The notes under the pieces are model-generated. The model was not told where the DNA came from, did no database searches, and saw only the letters and a program-made list of their open reading frames with translations. Positions 25,886 through 33,373 of a stretch of 64,000 bases of DNA are shown here, in pieces; within the stretch, counting starts at the first letter, position 1, and each line of letters begins with the position of its first letter. The position numbers and the translations under genes are program-made. The DNA is from Rhizobiales bacterium 62-17 (GTDB lineage Bacteria; Pseudomonadota; Alphaproteobacteria; Rhizobiales; Beijerinckiaceae), in contig MKVW01000009.1 of NCBI GenBank assembly GCA_001898965.1, forward strand, positions 1,466,522 through 1,530,521, written 5' to 3'.

Positions 25886-27055
25886 ATGCCGGTTATTGCG
25901 GAAATCGCCAGTCGCCAACCCATTCTCGCCGAATGGCGCCGCATGCTGCACACCATCCCGGAACTCGGCTTCGAGGAGGAAAAGACGGCGGCTTTCGTCG
26001 TCGACCGCCTGCAAGCCATGGGGATCGAGGCGCATACCGGCATGGCCCGCACCGGCGTCGTCGGCATCATAGAAGGACGCCCGGGGAACAGGCGGATTGG
26101 CCTGCGCGCCGATATGGACGCGCTGCCGATGGAGGAGCTTGGCAAGCCGGCATGGAAGTCGAAAAATCCGGGCCGCTTCCATGGCTGTGGCCACGATGGC
26201 CATACGGTGATGCTGCTGGCCGCTGCCGAATATCTGGCGCGCACGCGCGCTTTTGCCGGCACGGTCGTGCTCATCTTCCAGCCGGCGGAGGAAGGGCTGG
26301 GCGGTGGCCGGGTGATGGTCGAGGAAGGTCTCTTCGATCGCTTTCCCTGCGACGAAATCTATGCGCTGCATAACATGCCGTTGCTGCCGGTGGGGCAGGC
26401 AGCGGTGCGTCCGGGGGCGGCGCTCGCCGCTTTCGATCGTTTCGACGTGACGATCACCGGGCGCGGGGGGCATGCGGCCATGCCGCACAAGACCATCGAT
26501 CCGGCGATCGTCATGTCGCAAACGGTGCTCGCCTTGCAGGCGCTGATCTCACGCGAAACCGATCCGATGGAATCGGCGGTTCTCAGCGTCACCGAAATGC
26601 ACGTCGGTACCACTCACAATGTGATCGCCTCGGAAGGCCGCATCGCTGGCACTGTGCGGGCCTTGAACGAAGCGGCGCGGGCACGAATCGAAGCCGGCTT
26701 CCATCGCACCGTCACCCATGTCGTGGAAGCCTATGGTGCGTCAGTCCGCATCGAATATGCGCGCGAATTCCCCGTTTTGGTGAACGACGGCGGGGCGGTC
26801 GAGCGTGCGATGTCGGCGATCGCCGATGTCCTGGGATCAGACGGTCTGGCGAAGACCTTTCCACCCCTGATGGCGGCCGAGGATTTCGCCTTCATGTTGC
26901 AAAAGCGGCCTGGCGCCTACATTCTGGTGGGGCAGGGCACGGGGCCGGATAGCCCCATGGTGCATCATCCCGAGTATGATTTTAACGATGCCATCATCGC
27001 CACCGGCGCGAGCCTGTTCGTGAGGATCGCCGAAGGCGCTCTCAAGGCCGATTAG
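25886..27055 (+). CDS. M20-family metal-dependent amidohydrolase (hippurate-hydrolase-like)
   Basis: A 389-residue amidohydrolase. Metal-site motifs are RADMDALPM, FHGCGHDGHTVMLL and LIFQPAEEGLGGG; the dimerisation insert follows near residue 190 with GRGGHAAMPH, and HHPEYDFND lies near the C terminus. The family cleaves N-acyl amino acids or aminoacyl side chains, so a role in releasing an amine from the imported compound fits. AGGAG precedes the ATG 9 bases downstream of the thioesterase. It converges on the next gene with a 4-base gap. Confidence 0.9.
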   Translation: MPVIAEIASRQPILAEWRRMLHTIPELGFEEEKTAAFVVDRLQAMGIEAHTGMARTGVVGIIEGRPGNRRIGLRADMDALPMEELGKPAWKSKNPGRFHGCGHDGHTVMLLAAAEYLARTRAFAGTVVLIFQPAEEGLGGGRVMVEEGLFDRFPCDEIYALHNMPLLPVGQAAVRPGAALAAFDRFDVTITGRGGHAAMPHKTIDPAIVMSQTVLALQALISRETDPMESAVLSVTEMHVGTTHNVIASEGRIAGTVRALNEAARARIEAGFHRTVTHVVEAYGASVRIEYAREFPVLVNDGGAVERAMSAIADVLGSDGLAKTFPPLMAAEDFAFMLQKRPGAYILVGQGTGPDSPMVHHPEYDFNDAIIATGASLFVRIAEGALKAD

Positions 27056-27059
27056 GAGC

Positions 27060-28187
27060 TCACAACCTCGCCGCCGCGATGTCGGCACCTTCACGGAGCG
27101 CCCGCAGCTTTTTCCATGTCACGGCGGGATCGATCTTGCCGTAGCCAGCGAACGTACCAAAGCCGCAGTCGGTGCCCGCGATCACGCGTTCAGGGCCTAC
27201 GAGTTTGACGAAGCGTTCGATGCGCTGCGCGATCAGTTCGGGGTGCTCGATATAGTTCGAGCATGTGTCGATAAGACCTGGAACAAGAACCTTGTCCGCC
27301 GATAGTTTCGCGTCGCGCCAGACGATCCATTCGTGCTCGTGGCGTGGATTGGCGGCTTCGAAGAGAAGCTGCGCCGGCCGCGCTTTCAGCACGATCGACA
27401 TGATTTTCTCGAGTGGAATGTCGAAATCGTGCGGGCCTTCGTAATTGCCCCAGCAAATATGCAGGCGCATACGCTCGGCCGGAATATTCGCCGTTGCTGC
27501 GTTGAGCGCTTCGACATTCTGTTCGGCGCGTTGCAGGAACTCTTCTTCGCTGAGATTCTGGAAGCCGGTATGGGCGGCCATCGCGAGATCGGGCGCATCG
27601 AGCTGCAGGTCGAACCCCGCCGCGATGATCGCTTCATATTCCGGCCGCATCGCCTCGACGAGATCGACGAGATAGGCTTCGTGCGTCGGATAGAACTTGT
27701 TGGGCTGAAAAGCGGTGATGAGACCCGGTGAAGCCGCGTTCAAAAACCCGCGAACATTTGCGCTTTGGCTCATGGCGGTCTTGAAACGGCGAATATCGTC
27801 TTCCGCCGGCTTAAAATCGACAAGCCGCACGGGGCCTATGCAGGCCGCGCGGGTGAAGGCCTGCGTGCCCATGATGGCCGCGAGCTTCTGGCGCAGATCA
27901 GGCAGATCGGCGAGATCCTTGGCGGGGATACGGTCGACATGGCCACCGAAACCGGAGAGGCGCCGCGTGATATAGGTTGAATAGCCAACCTTGCCGAGTT
28001 CTCCGTCGCTGACGATGGTCACGCCAGCCTCGATCTGCGCACGCACGGCCCCTTCAATCTCTTTCGTGACCAGCGCATCGAAGGCGGCTTCGTCGACGGC
28101 GTCGCCGTGATCGCGCCTGATGAGCGCGGTCGTCAGCTCGGCGGAACGCGGCAGGCTGCCGACATGGGTGGTGTCGATGAACGTCAT
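27060..28187 (-). CDS. MetE C-terminal-like zinc methyltransferase/thiol-transfer family protein
   Basis: A 375-residue protein equal to the catalytic C-terminal half of cobalamin-independent methionine synthase; the N-terminal half is missing by design. Zinc ligands are visible: H and C in MRLHICWGNYEGPH, E in LLFEAANPRHEHE and C in VIAGTDCGFG. Short MetE-like proteins include epoxyalkane:CoM transferases and folate- or xenobiotic-linked methyl/thiol transferases, so methionine synthesis is not assured. No cobalamin or SAM riboswitch is visible upstream; its ATG overlaps the stop of the SnoaL gene (ATGA). An upstream extension of the frame crosses that gene and is rejected. Confidence 0.82.
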   Translation of the reverse strand: MTFIDTTHVGSLPRSAELTTALIRRDHGDAVDEAAFDALVTKEIEGAVRAQIEAGVTIVSDGELGKVGYSTYITRRLSGFGGHVDRIPAKDLADLPDLRQKLAAIMGTQAFTRAACIGPVRLVDFKPAEDDIRRFKTAMSQSANVRGFLNAASPGLITAFQPNKFYPTHEAYLVDLVEAMRPEYEAIIAAGFDLQLDAPDLAMAAHTGFQNLSEEEFLQRAEQNVEALNAATANIPAERMRLHICWGNYEGPHDFDIPLEKIMSIVLKARPAQLLFEAANPRHEHEWIVWRDAKLSADKVLVPGLIDTCSNYIEHPELIAQRIERFVKLVGPERVIAGTDCGFGTFAGYGKIDPAVTWKKLRALREGADIAAARL

Positions 28188-28615
28188 GCGAAGGAAACCT
28201 TGAGATCGAGAAAGCCCGTGCGTTCCGCGAATTTCCAGCCCTCGGACGTACGTACGAGCCGGTCGCGGAAGCCCCCGATGAGCGCAGGAGATCCAGCCTC
28301 GGACGCGCCGGCGGGCGCGGCATAGAGTACGAGCGTTGAGCGGGCCGAGGCTTCGTTCGTCGAGATCACGTCGACGACGATGTTGGTGATGAGGTGACAG
28401 GATTTGCGCGGCGGACGACTTTCGAACGAAGCGCGGATCGCGTCGTGCCCCACCACAGGATCGCCGCCGGCGGGACGCACGAACCGTGCGTCGTCGGTAA
28501 ACATGGCGCTGACACCAGCCCAGTCGGCTGAATCGTTGAGCAACCCAAACTGCGTGATGAGGCGGGTGATGTCCTGTTCGGCGATGAGACGGTCGATCGG
28601 TGTCATGAGACTCAT
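28184..28615 (-). CDS. SnoaL/NTF2-like protein
   Basis: A 143-residue protein with the SnoaL_4-type layout: DRLIAEQDITRLITQFGLLNDSADWAGVSAMF at the start (in pattern), DDARFVRP, VGHDAIRASFESRP and a C-terminal TSEGWKFAERTGFLDL. These small cone-shaped proteins act as isomerases, hydratases or as small subunits of ring-hydroxylating dioxygenases; no partner oxygenase lies nearby. Starts at 28615 or 28606 are equivalent in plausibility; a longer frame exists but lacks support. Confidence 0.75.
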   Translation of the reverse strand: MSLMTPIDRLIAEQDITRLITQFGLLNDSADWAGVSAMFTDDARFVRPAGGDPVVGHDAIRASFESRPPRKSCHLITNIVVDVISTNEASARSTLVLYAAPAGASEAGSPALIGGFRDRLVRTSEGWKFAERTGFLDLKVSFA

Positions 28616-28786
28616 GTCTTTGTAGGCGCGAACCGCCCGGCATTTCGATTGGCGAAATGCTCCCTGCAATTCGCATTCTGCGAACGCTGCCCACACTATA
28701 GATGGGATTTCCAATCGACAAGCATGGCTCGGTCGGGCGCAAGCTCAGGTGTACCACGGATACGGGCATGGCCGCGGCCCACTGGC

Positions 28787-30274
28787 CTAAGGCGTCGTGT
28801 TTGGCGCACGCCGATAATGGGTCGCCTGTTCGTAGGCGTAGGCCAGGCGGATCATCTTGGCGTCGTCATAAGGTCTTCCGAGAAAAGTAATGCCGGCCGG
28901 CAGATTATCGCGCGTGAAGCCGGCTGGAACGACGATCGACGGTACAAACATCAAGTAAGTGTTGATGTGAGGCGCCCCCTTTTGGTCGACGAAGGGTGCG
29001 TTCACACCATCTTTGATTAAGGTGGGCTGATGCTCGACGGCCTTGTGAATGATTGCGTCGAGACGGCGATCGGCCATGACTTTCAACATGTTTGTCATCA
29101 ACGTTTCGCGCGCCATCATATACGCATAATGTCGTTCGGGTGTGTCATCGTGCGCGATGCGCCGCTGGGAGCCGGGAACGACCTGCTTGAAGAGTGGTGA
29201 GTTGATCACGTCCTGACGCGTCCGGAGTGGACCGGATCCCTCTTTCAAATAGCCTTCGAACATCGCATCATCGATCACAGCGCTACGAGCTCTCTGCGCG
29301 AGAAGGCTGCGTAGATCGGGAATGACGATCGGATCAATAATCTCGGCGCCGGCAGAGCGCAGCTCACCGATGGCGCGGCTGAACACTTCATCCACCTTCT
29401 TGAAATCATCTGAATCCGGCTCGGAATCATAACCTACTGATTCTCGCAGAATACCAAGTCGCGCCCCTTTCAGCGCCGTTGGATCAAGGCCTTCGGTATA
29501 GCTCTTCGCTGCGTGGCCGACGCCATATGCTGTGGAGGGATCTGCTGGATCATAACCGACCATGACATCGAGCAAGGCGGCGAGGTCGCTCACGCTCCGG
29601 GCCATTGGGCCCAGGGAGCCATTCATGGTTGGCCAGCCACCGTAGATGCCAGAACGGCTGACGAGACCGATCGTAGGACGCATCCCTGTGACGCCGTTCC
29701 AGATCGATGGGCGGCGGATGGAAGAAAAGCCCTCTTGCCCGATTGCGACGGTGCAAAAATTGGCTGAAACGCTGGCGCCGGAGCCGCCCGAAGAACCACC
29801 AGCCGTTCGGTCAAGATCGTAGACATTGCGCGTCGAGCCGAACAGGGAGCCGTGAGTATCGCCACCACCTAGTTCACCCAGCGTGACCTTGCCAAGAAAG
29901 ATCGCGCCGGCTTTGCGCAACTGCTTAACGACGAACCCTTCGGGGCCCGGCCGATAATCCCTAAAAAGTAAAGATCCAAGTGTCGTCGGCAGGCCGTCAA
30001 TGTCGATCTGATCCTTGACCAGAATCGGGATGCCGTGGAGCGGACCAACGAAACCCGAGGTCCTGAATGCGGCATCAAGTCGGTCGGCATCTTCGAGTGC
30101 GCGCGCATTCAGTGTGATAACCGAATTGATGCATGGGCCCTTCTGATCATAGGCTTCGATGCGGTCGAGGTAAGTCTGCACCAGCTGTCGGGCGCTCAAC
30201 GTTTCATTTCGGTAGGCCTCATGGATGCCGGCAATTGTCGCTTCCTGGATTCTAAAGGCGGCTTTCTGATCCAT
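28787..30274 (-). CDS. Amidase-signature-family amidase
   Basis: A 495-residue amidase. The triad is visible as Lys in IPILVKDQIDIDG, the cis-Ser in RTAGGSSGGSGASVSA and the nucleophile Ser in EGFSSIRRPSIWNG. The usual GGSIR wording is altered to FSSIR, so activity should be tested. It lacks a signal peptide. Base composition is slightly lower in GC than its neighbours. It stands alone on the minus strand, about 170 bases before the SnoaL gene, and could hydrolyse an amide related to the 17-30 kb pathway. Confidence 0.88.
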   Translation of the reverse strand: MDQKAAFRIQEATIAGIHEAYRNETLSARQLVQTYLDRIEAYDQKGPCINSVITLNARALEDADRLDAAFRTSGFVGPLHGIPILVKDQIDIDGLPTTLGSLLFRDYRPGPEGFVVKQLRKAGAIFLGKVTLGELGGGDTHGSLFGSTRNVYDLDRTAGGSSGGSGASVSANFCTVAIGQEGFSSIRRPSIWNGVTGMRPTIGLVSRSGIYGGWPTMNGSLGPMARSVSDLAALLDVMVGYDPADPSTAYGVGHAAKSYTEGLDPTALKGARLGILRESVGYDSEPDSDDFKKVDEVFSRAIGELRSAGAEIIDPIVIPDLRSLLAQRARSAVIDDAMFEGYLKEGSGPLRTRQDVINSPLFKQVVPGSQRRIAHDDTPERHYAYMMARETLMTNMLKVMADRRLDAIIHKAVEHQPTLIKDGVNAPFVDQKGAPHINTYLMFVPSIVVPAGFTRDNLPAGITFLGRPYDDAKMIRLAYAYEQATHYRRAPNTTP

Positions 30275-30739
30275 AGACTTTTCCTCGAATGTTCGCTCGT
30301 CAACCGGCTGACCCGGCTCTGAAGTTCGATCCGCTTATTGCTCAGCGTGGGGCGATCGGTGTTGTTGGTGGGCGGCGGTTTTCGGGGTTCATCGTTCTGT
30401 ACTGAAATGGCGCGCCGCATCGGATGAAGATGACCGCTACGTCCACGCTATAGTCCTTTAAATTCGAGGATATCAATCGGACTAGAAGCCGCTCGGCCGC
30501 CTCGGCATATCATCGATGCGCAGGAGCGCGGGGCGCCTGTAAAATGCAGCCGGTGCGGAGGTCGTTGCGCGCCGAAATTCATGCGCCAGAATGGCTGTAG
30601 AACTCTCTCAAATCTCTGAGAAATGAGACAGTGCACGTTCTTAATCGTGTCTACTGCTTACGTAATGCTTACGCGGCAAAAATGGCTTCAATAGATGAAG
30701 AGCTTTCGTCGATATAAGCTATTGATATAAACAGGGAAA
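30275..30739. other. Gene-free stretch between amidase and tRNA-Arg
   Basis: About 465 bases with no plausible gene on either strand. It is relatively AT-rich near 30460-30740 and must hold the amidase promoter. No integrase remnant and no second copy of the tRNA 3' end was seen here. Confidence 0.5.
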
Positions 30740-30816
<77 letters not shown>

Positions 30817-30978
30817 AGGCGCGGGGAGCCCCGCGTCGGGCCAGGAATGGACCGTTCGCTGGTCATCGTCAAGCCAATTTGGGGGTAATTCAGGTTCTCC
30901 ATGGTGGCAGATGGCGTGCCGGTGGGCAGGGCGGCCGAAATAGGCTAAATCGCTTCCAAACAAGGAGAAGCCGGTTCA

Positions 30979-31476
30979 GTGCCGACGACGACGGAGATAC
31001 GCGCCGGCGAGCGCCTGGGACAATTGCCGGATAGGGGCGATGAAACCTTGTTTTTCATCGGCACCATCCGCACACCCTGGCCGAGTCGCCGGGATTGTCC
31101 GCGCAAGGGCGATTTGGACGGGCCGCCCTGCCAGATTGTAGTCGATCCGCGTTGGCTGGAGGCCCTGGCCGATATCGCCGGCCACGAATATTTGCAGATT
31201 CTCTATTGGATGCATGAGGCGCGTCGCGACCTGCTGCAGCAATCGCCGCGCTCGAACGGTCAGGCAACCGGCACTTTCGCGTTGCGTTCGCCCAACCGCC
31301 CCAATCCGATTGCTTCCTCGCTGGTCGTGCTGAAGAAAGTCGAGGGCAATGTGCTCACCGTGCGTGGCCTCGATTGTATCGACGGCACGCCGCTCATCGA
31401 TATCAAGCCGGACACGTGTCCGCATTGGCTTGGACAAGAGGCTGGGCAAACTCAGAAAAAGGTGGGGGAAGCGTGA
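30979..31476 (+). CDS. TrmO-domain tRNA methyltransferase-like protein (SAM-dependent)
   Basis: A 165-residue protein of the TsaA/TrmO fold: FIGTIRTPWPSRRDCPRKG at the start, GHEYLQILYWMHEARRD, then the signature RSPNRPNPIASSLVVL and CIDGTPLIDIKPD. TrmO methylates t6A37 of tRNA-Thr(GGU) in E. coli; this protein consists of the N-terminal catalytic domain only, as in many alphaproteobacteria, so the exact target is uncertain. It begins at a GTG and its stop overlaps the modE-like start (GTGA), so it is co-translated with that regulator. Confidence 0.82.
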   Translation: MPTTTEIRAGERLGQLPDRGDETLFFIGTIRTPWPSRRDCPRKGDLDGPPCQIVVDPRWLEALADIAGHEYLQILYWMHEARRDLLQQSPRSNGQATGTFALRSPNRPNPIASSLVVLKKVEGNVLTVRGLDCIDGTPLIDIKPDTCPHWLGQEAGQTQKKVGEA

Positions 31477-31832
31477 CGCCGCGGGTGACGATCAGGATCG
31501 ATTTCAGTCCGCAGCAGCAGCTCGGTCACGGCAAGGTCAAACTGCTTGAAATGATCGACACGCATGGGTCGATCTCGTCGGCGGCGCGCGCGCTGGGCAT
31601 GTCCTATCGGCGCGCCTGGCTGTTGATGGACGAGGTCAACAGCATGTTCGAAATGTCGGTTCTGGAGACGCAGCTTGGCGGCAAGGGTGGCGGCCATGCG
31701 AGGCTGACCGAGTTCGGCCACAAGCTCGTGGCCCTCTATCGCGAAATGGAACGCGACACGAGCCGGCGGTTCAGCGATGAGATTGCCGATCTCACGGCGA
31801 AGCTGCGCCCGCTACCCGTCGAGAGCGACTGA
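31473..31832 (+). CDS. modE: Short ModE-like regulator: winged HTH only
   Basis: A 119-residue protein with the LysR-type winged helix of ModE: VRIRIDFS-like start, KVKLLEMIDTHGSISSAARALGMSYRRAW in pattern, LVDEVN-like LLMDEVNSMF, and GGKGGGHARLTEFG. The C-terminal Mop domains that bind molybdate in E. coli ModE are absent, so it cannot sense molybdate in the usual way. Its GTG overlaps the upstream stop, and its end overlaps the convergent modC gene by 21 bases. Confidence 0.82.
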   Translation: MTPRVTIRIDFSPQQQLGHGKVKLLEMIDTHGSISSAARALGMSYRRAWLLMDEVNSMFEMSVLETQLGGKGGGHARLTEFGHKLVALYREMERDTSRRFSDEIADLTAKLRPLPVESD

Positions 31833-32501
31833 TATTGTCCCATCGCGCCGCCGCTCTATCTCCTGAATCTTGCCGTCGCGTAGTTTGACGATTTCATCGC
31901 CAAGCCGTTCCGCCTCGTCGGCGGAATGGGTGACATAGACAATCGGCACTTTATAGCGGTCGCGCACGTTTTCGATATAAGGCAGCACTTCGGCGCGCCG
32001 CGCTTCGTCGAGCGAAGCCAGCGGTTCGTCCATAAGCAGCAAATCCGGTGAGGCGAGCAGGGCGCGCGCCAGCGCCACCCGCTGCCGTTCGCCGCCTGAT
32101 AGATTGCGCGGACCGCGATCGAGCAGCGGCGTGATGCCAAGGAGATCCGTGACGTCGGTGAGTGCCGGCGATCGGCCGTTCGGCTTGCGAAACCAATGGC
32201 TGAAGGTGAGGTTGTGGCGCACCGACAAGTGCGGCAGCAATCGTCCTTCCTGGAACACATAGCCGATGCGGCGGCGATGCGGCGGCACGAAGATTTTCTG
32301 AGCGGCATCGAACCAGACCGTGCCGTCAAAGCTCAATTGGCCAGACTGCGGCCGCACGAGTCCGGCGATGATGTTGAGCAGGGTGGTTTTGCCCGATCCG
32401 GAGGGGCCCGAGAGTACGCTCACCGGGCCATCCAGCTCGCCCTTGGCGATCAGCGAGAATTCGCCCTGTCGATGATCGATGTCGAAAGCAATGCGGCTCA
32501 T
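31812..32501 (-). CDS. modC: Molybdate ABC transporter ATPase, short form lacking the TOBE/Mop domain
   Basis: A 229-residue ATPase with Walker A SGPSGSGKTTL, Q-loop IGYVFQEGRLLPHLSV, signature LSGGERQRVALARAL, Walker B LLLMDEPLASLD and switch VTHSADEAERL. These match ModC, but standard ModC is about 350 residues and ends in a regulatory Mop domain; here the protein stops soon after the ATPase core. Its start overlaps the modB stop (ATGA) and its end overlaps modE on the other strand. Confidence 0.88.
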   Translation of the reverse strand: MSRIAFDIDHRQGEFSLIAKGELDGPVSVLSGPSGSGKTTLLNIIAGLVRPQSGQLSFDGTVWFDAAQKIFVPPHRRRIGYVFQEGRLLPHLSVRHNLTFSHWFRKPNGRSPALTDVTDLLGITPLLDRGPRNLSGGERQRVALARALLASPDLLLMDEPLASLDEARRAEVLPYIENVRDRYKVPIVYVTHSADEAERLGDEIVKLRDGKIQEIERRRDGTISVALDG

Positions 32502-33190
32502 CGGCGGCTTTCGCTCTGGGTGCGGCGCGCCAGAACTTCCGACAGGCCGAGCGCCGCGGCGGCGATGATGATGGAGATGATGGTCAGCCGCAGCGTCGCT
32601 GCTTCGGCGCCCGGCGTCTGCGTCGTCGTATAGATGGCGGAAGCGATCGTTTGCGTTTCGCCAGGAATGTTGGAAACGAAGGTGATCGTCGCGCCGAATT
32701 CGCCGAGCGCCTTGGCGAAGCCAAGCACCGTGCCGGCGAGAAGGCCGGGCAGGGCCAGCGGCAGAGTGACCGTCAGAAACACGAGCAGAGGGCCGGCGCC
32801 CAGCGTGCCGGCCGCATCCTCGAGCTTTGAATCGACCGCTTCCAGGGACAGGCGGATGGCACGCACCGTCAGCGGAAAGGCCATGACGGCGGCGGCCAGC
32901 GCCGCGCCGGTCCAGCGAAAGGCGAGAACCAGGCCGAGCCAGGATTCGAGGAATTCGCCCGCCGGCGCGCGTCGACCGAAGGTGATGAGCAGCAGGTAGC
33001 CGGTGACGACAGGCGGCATCACCAGGGGCAGATGCACCAGCACGTTCAACAGCCCTTTGCCAGGAAAGCGGCAGCGCGCGAGCAGCCAGGCGACCACGAT
33101 GGCCAGCGGCAAACTCGCCAAGGTCGCCACAAGGGCGACCTTCAGGCTCAGGACGATGGCGGTGGTTTCGACGTCTGAAAGCTGAAACAC
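32498..33190 (-). CDS. modB: Molybdate ABC transporter permease
   Basis: A 230-residue membrane protein with about five spans. Marks are SLKVALVATLASLPLAIVVAWLLARCRFPGK in pattern, LPLVMPPVVTGYLLLITFGRRAP, the coupling loop EDAAGTLGAGPLLVFLTVTLPLALPGLL and GFAKALGEFGATITFVSNIPGETQTI, all diagnostic of ModB. No modA binding protein adjoins it, as the next upstream gene is a divergent exporter. A probable ModE box lies 30 bases upstream. Confidence 0.92.
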   Translation of the reverse strand: MFQLSDVETTAIVLSLKVALVATLASLPLAIVVAWLLARCRFPGKGLLNVLVHLPLVMPPVVTGYLLLITFGRRAPAGEFLESWLGLVLAFRWTGAALAAAVMAFPLTVRAIRLSLEAVDSKLEDAAGTLGAGPLLVFLTVTLPLALPGLLAGTVLGFAKALGEFGATITFVSNIPGETQTIASAIYTTTQTPGAEAATLRLTIISIIIAAAALGLSEVLARRTQSESRR

Positions 33191-33219
33191 AGGGAAAGGC
33201 TTCTATCTCCGATCTATAG

Positions 33220-33243
33220 CGCTGTATATCAAAGGATATAACG
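33220..33243. promoter_or_regulatory. Probable ModE box
   Basis: The sequence reads CGCTGTATAT, then CAAAGG, then ATATAACG. The TATAT/ATATA arms around a 6-base spacer, with CG at the outer edges, match the general form of ModE operators (CGnTATAT-n-ATATAACG). It lies 30 bases upstream of modB and just before the divergent MFS gene. Confidence 0.65.
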
Positions 33244-33373
33244 GAGCAAGAGACAGTTGCGCGCAGGGTTCAGCGCAAGCTTGACGCTTTATGGCGTTGG
33301 CGGGCGCGGCGGAACAGTCTATCAGGCCGGTACGAAAGGTGATGCGCCGCCGACGCGGCCTCGGGACGAGAAT

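Noticed and set aside
27060-28769. Longer start for the MetE-like protein
   Set aside because: The extra N terminus would be read out of frame through the SnoaL gene, and ATG 28187 gives the family start.
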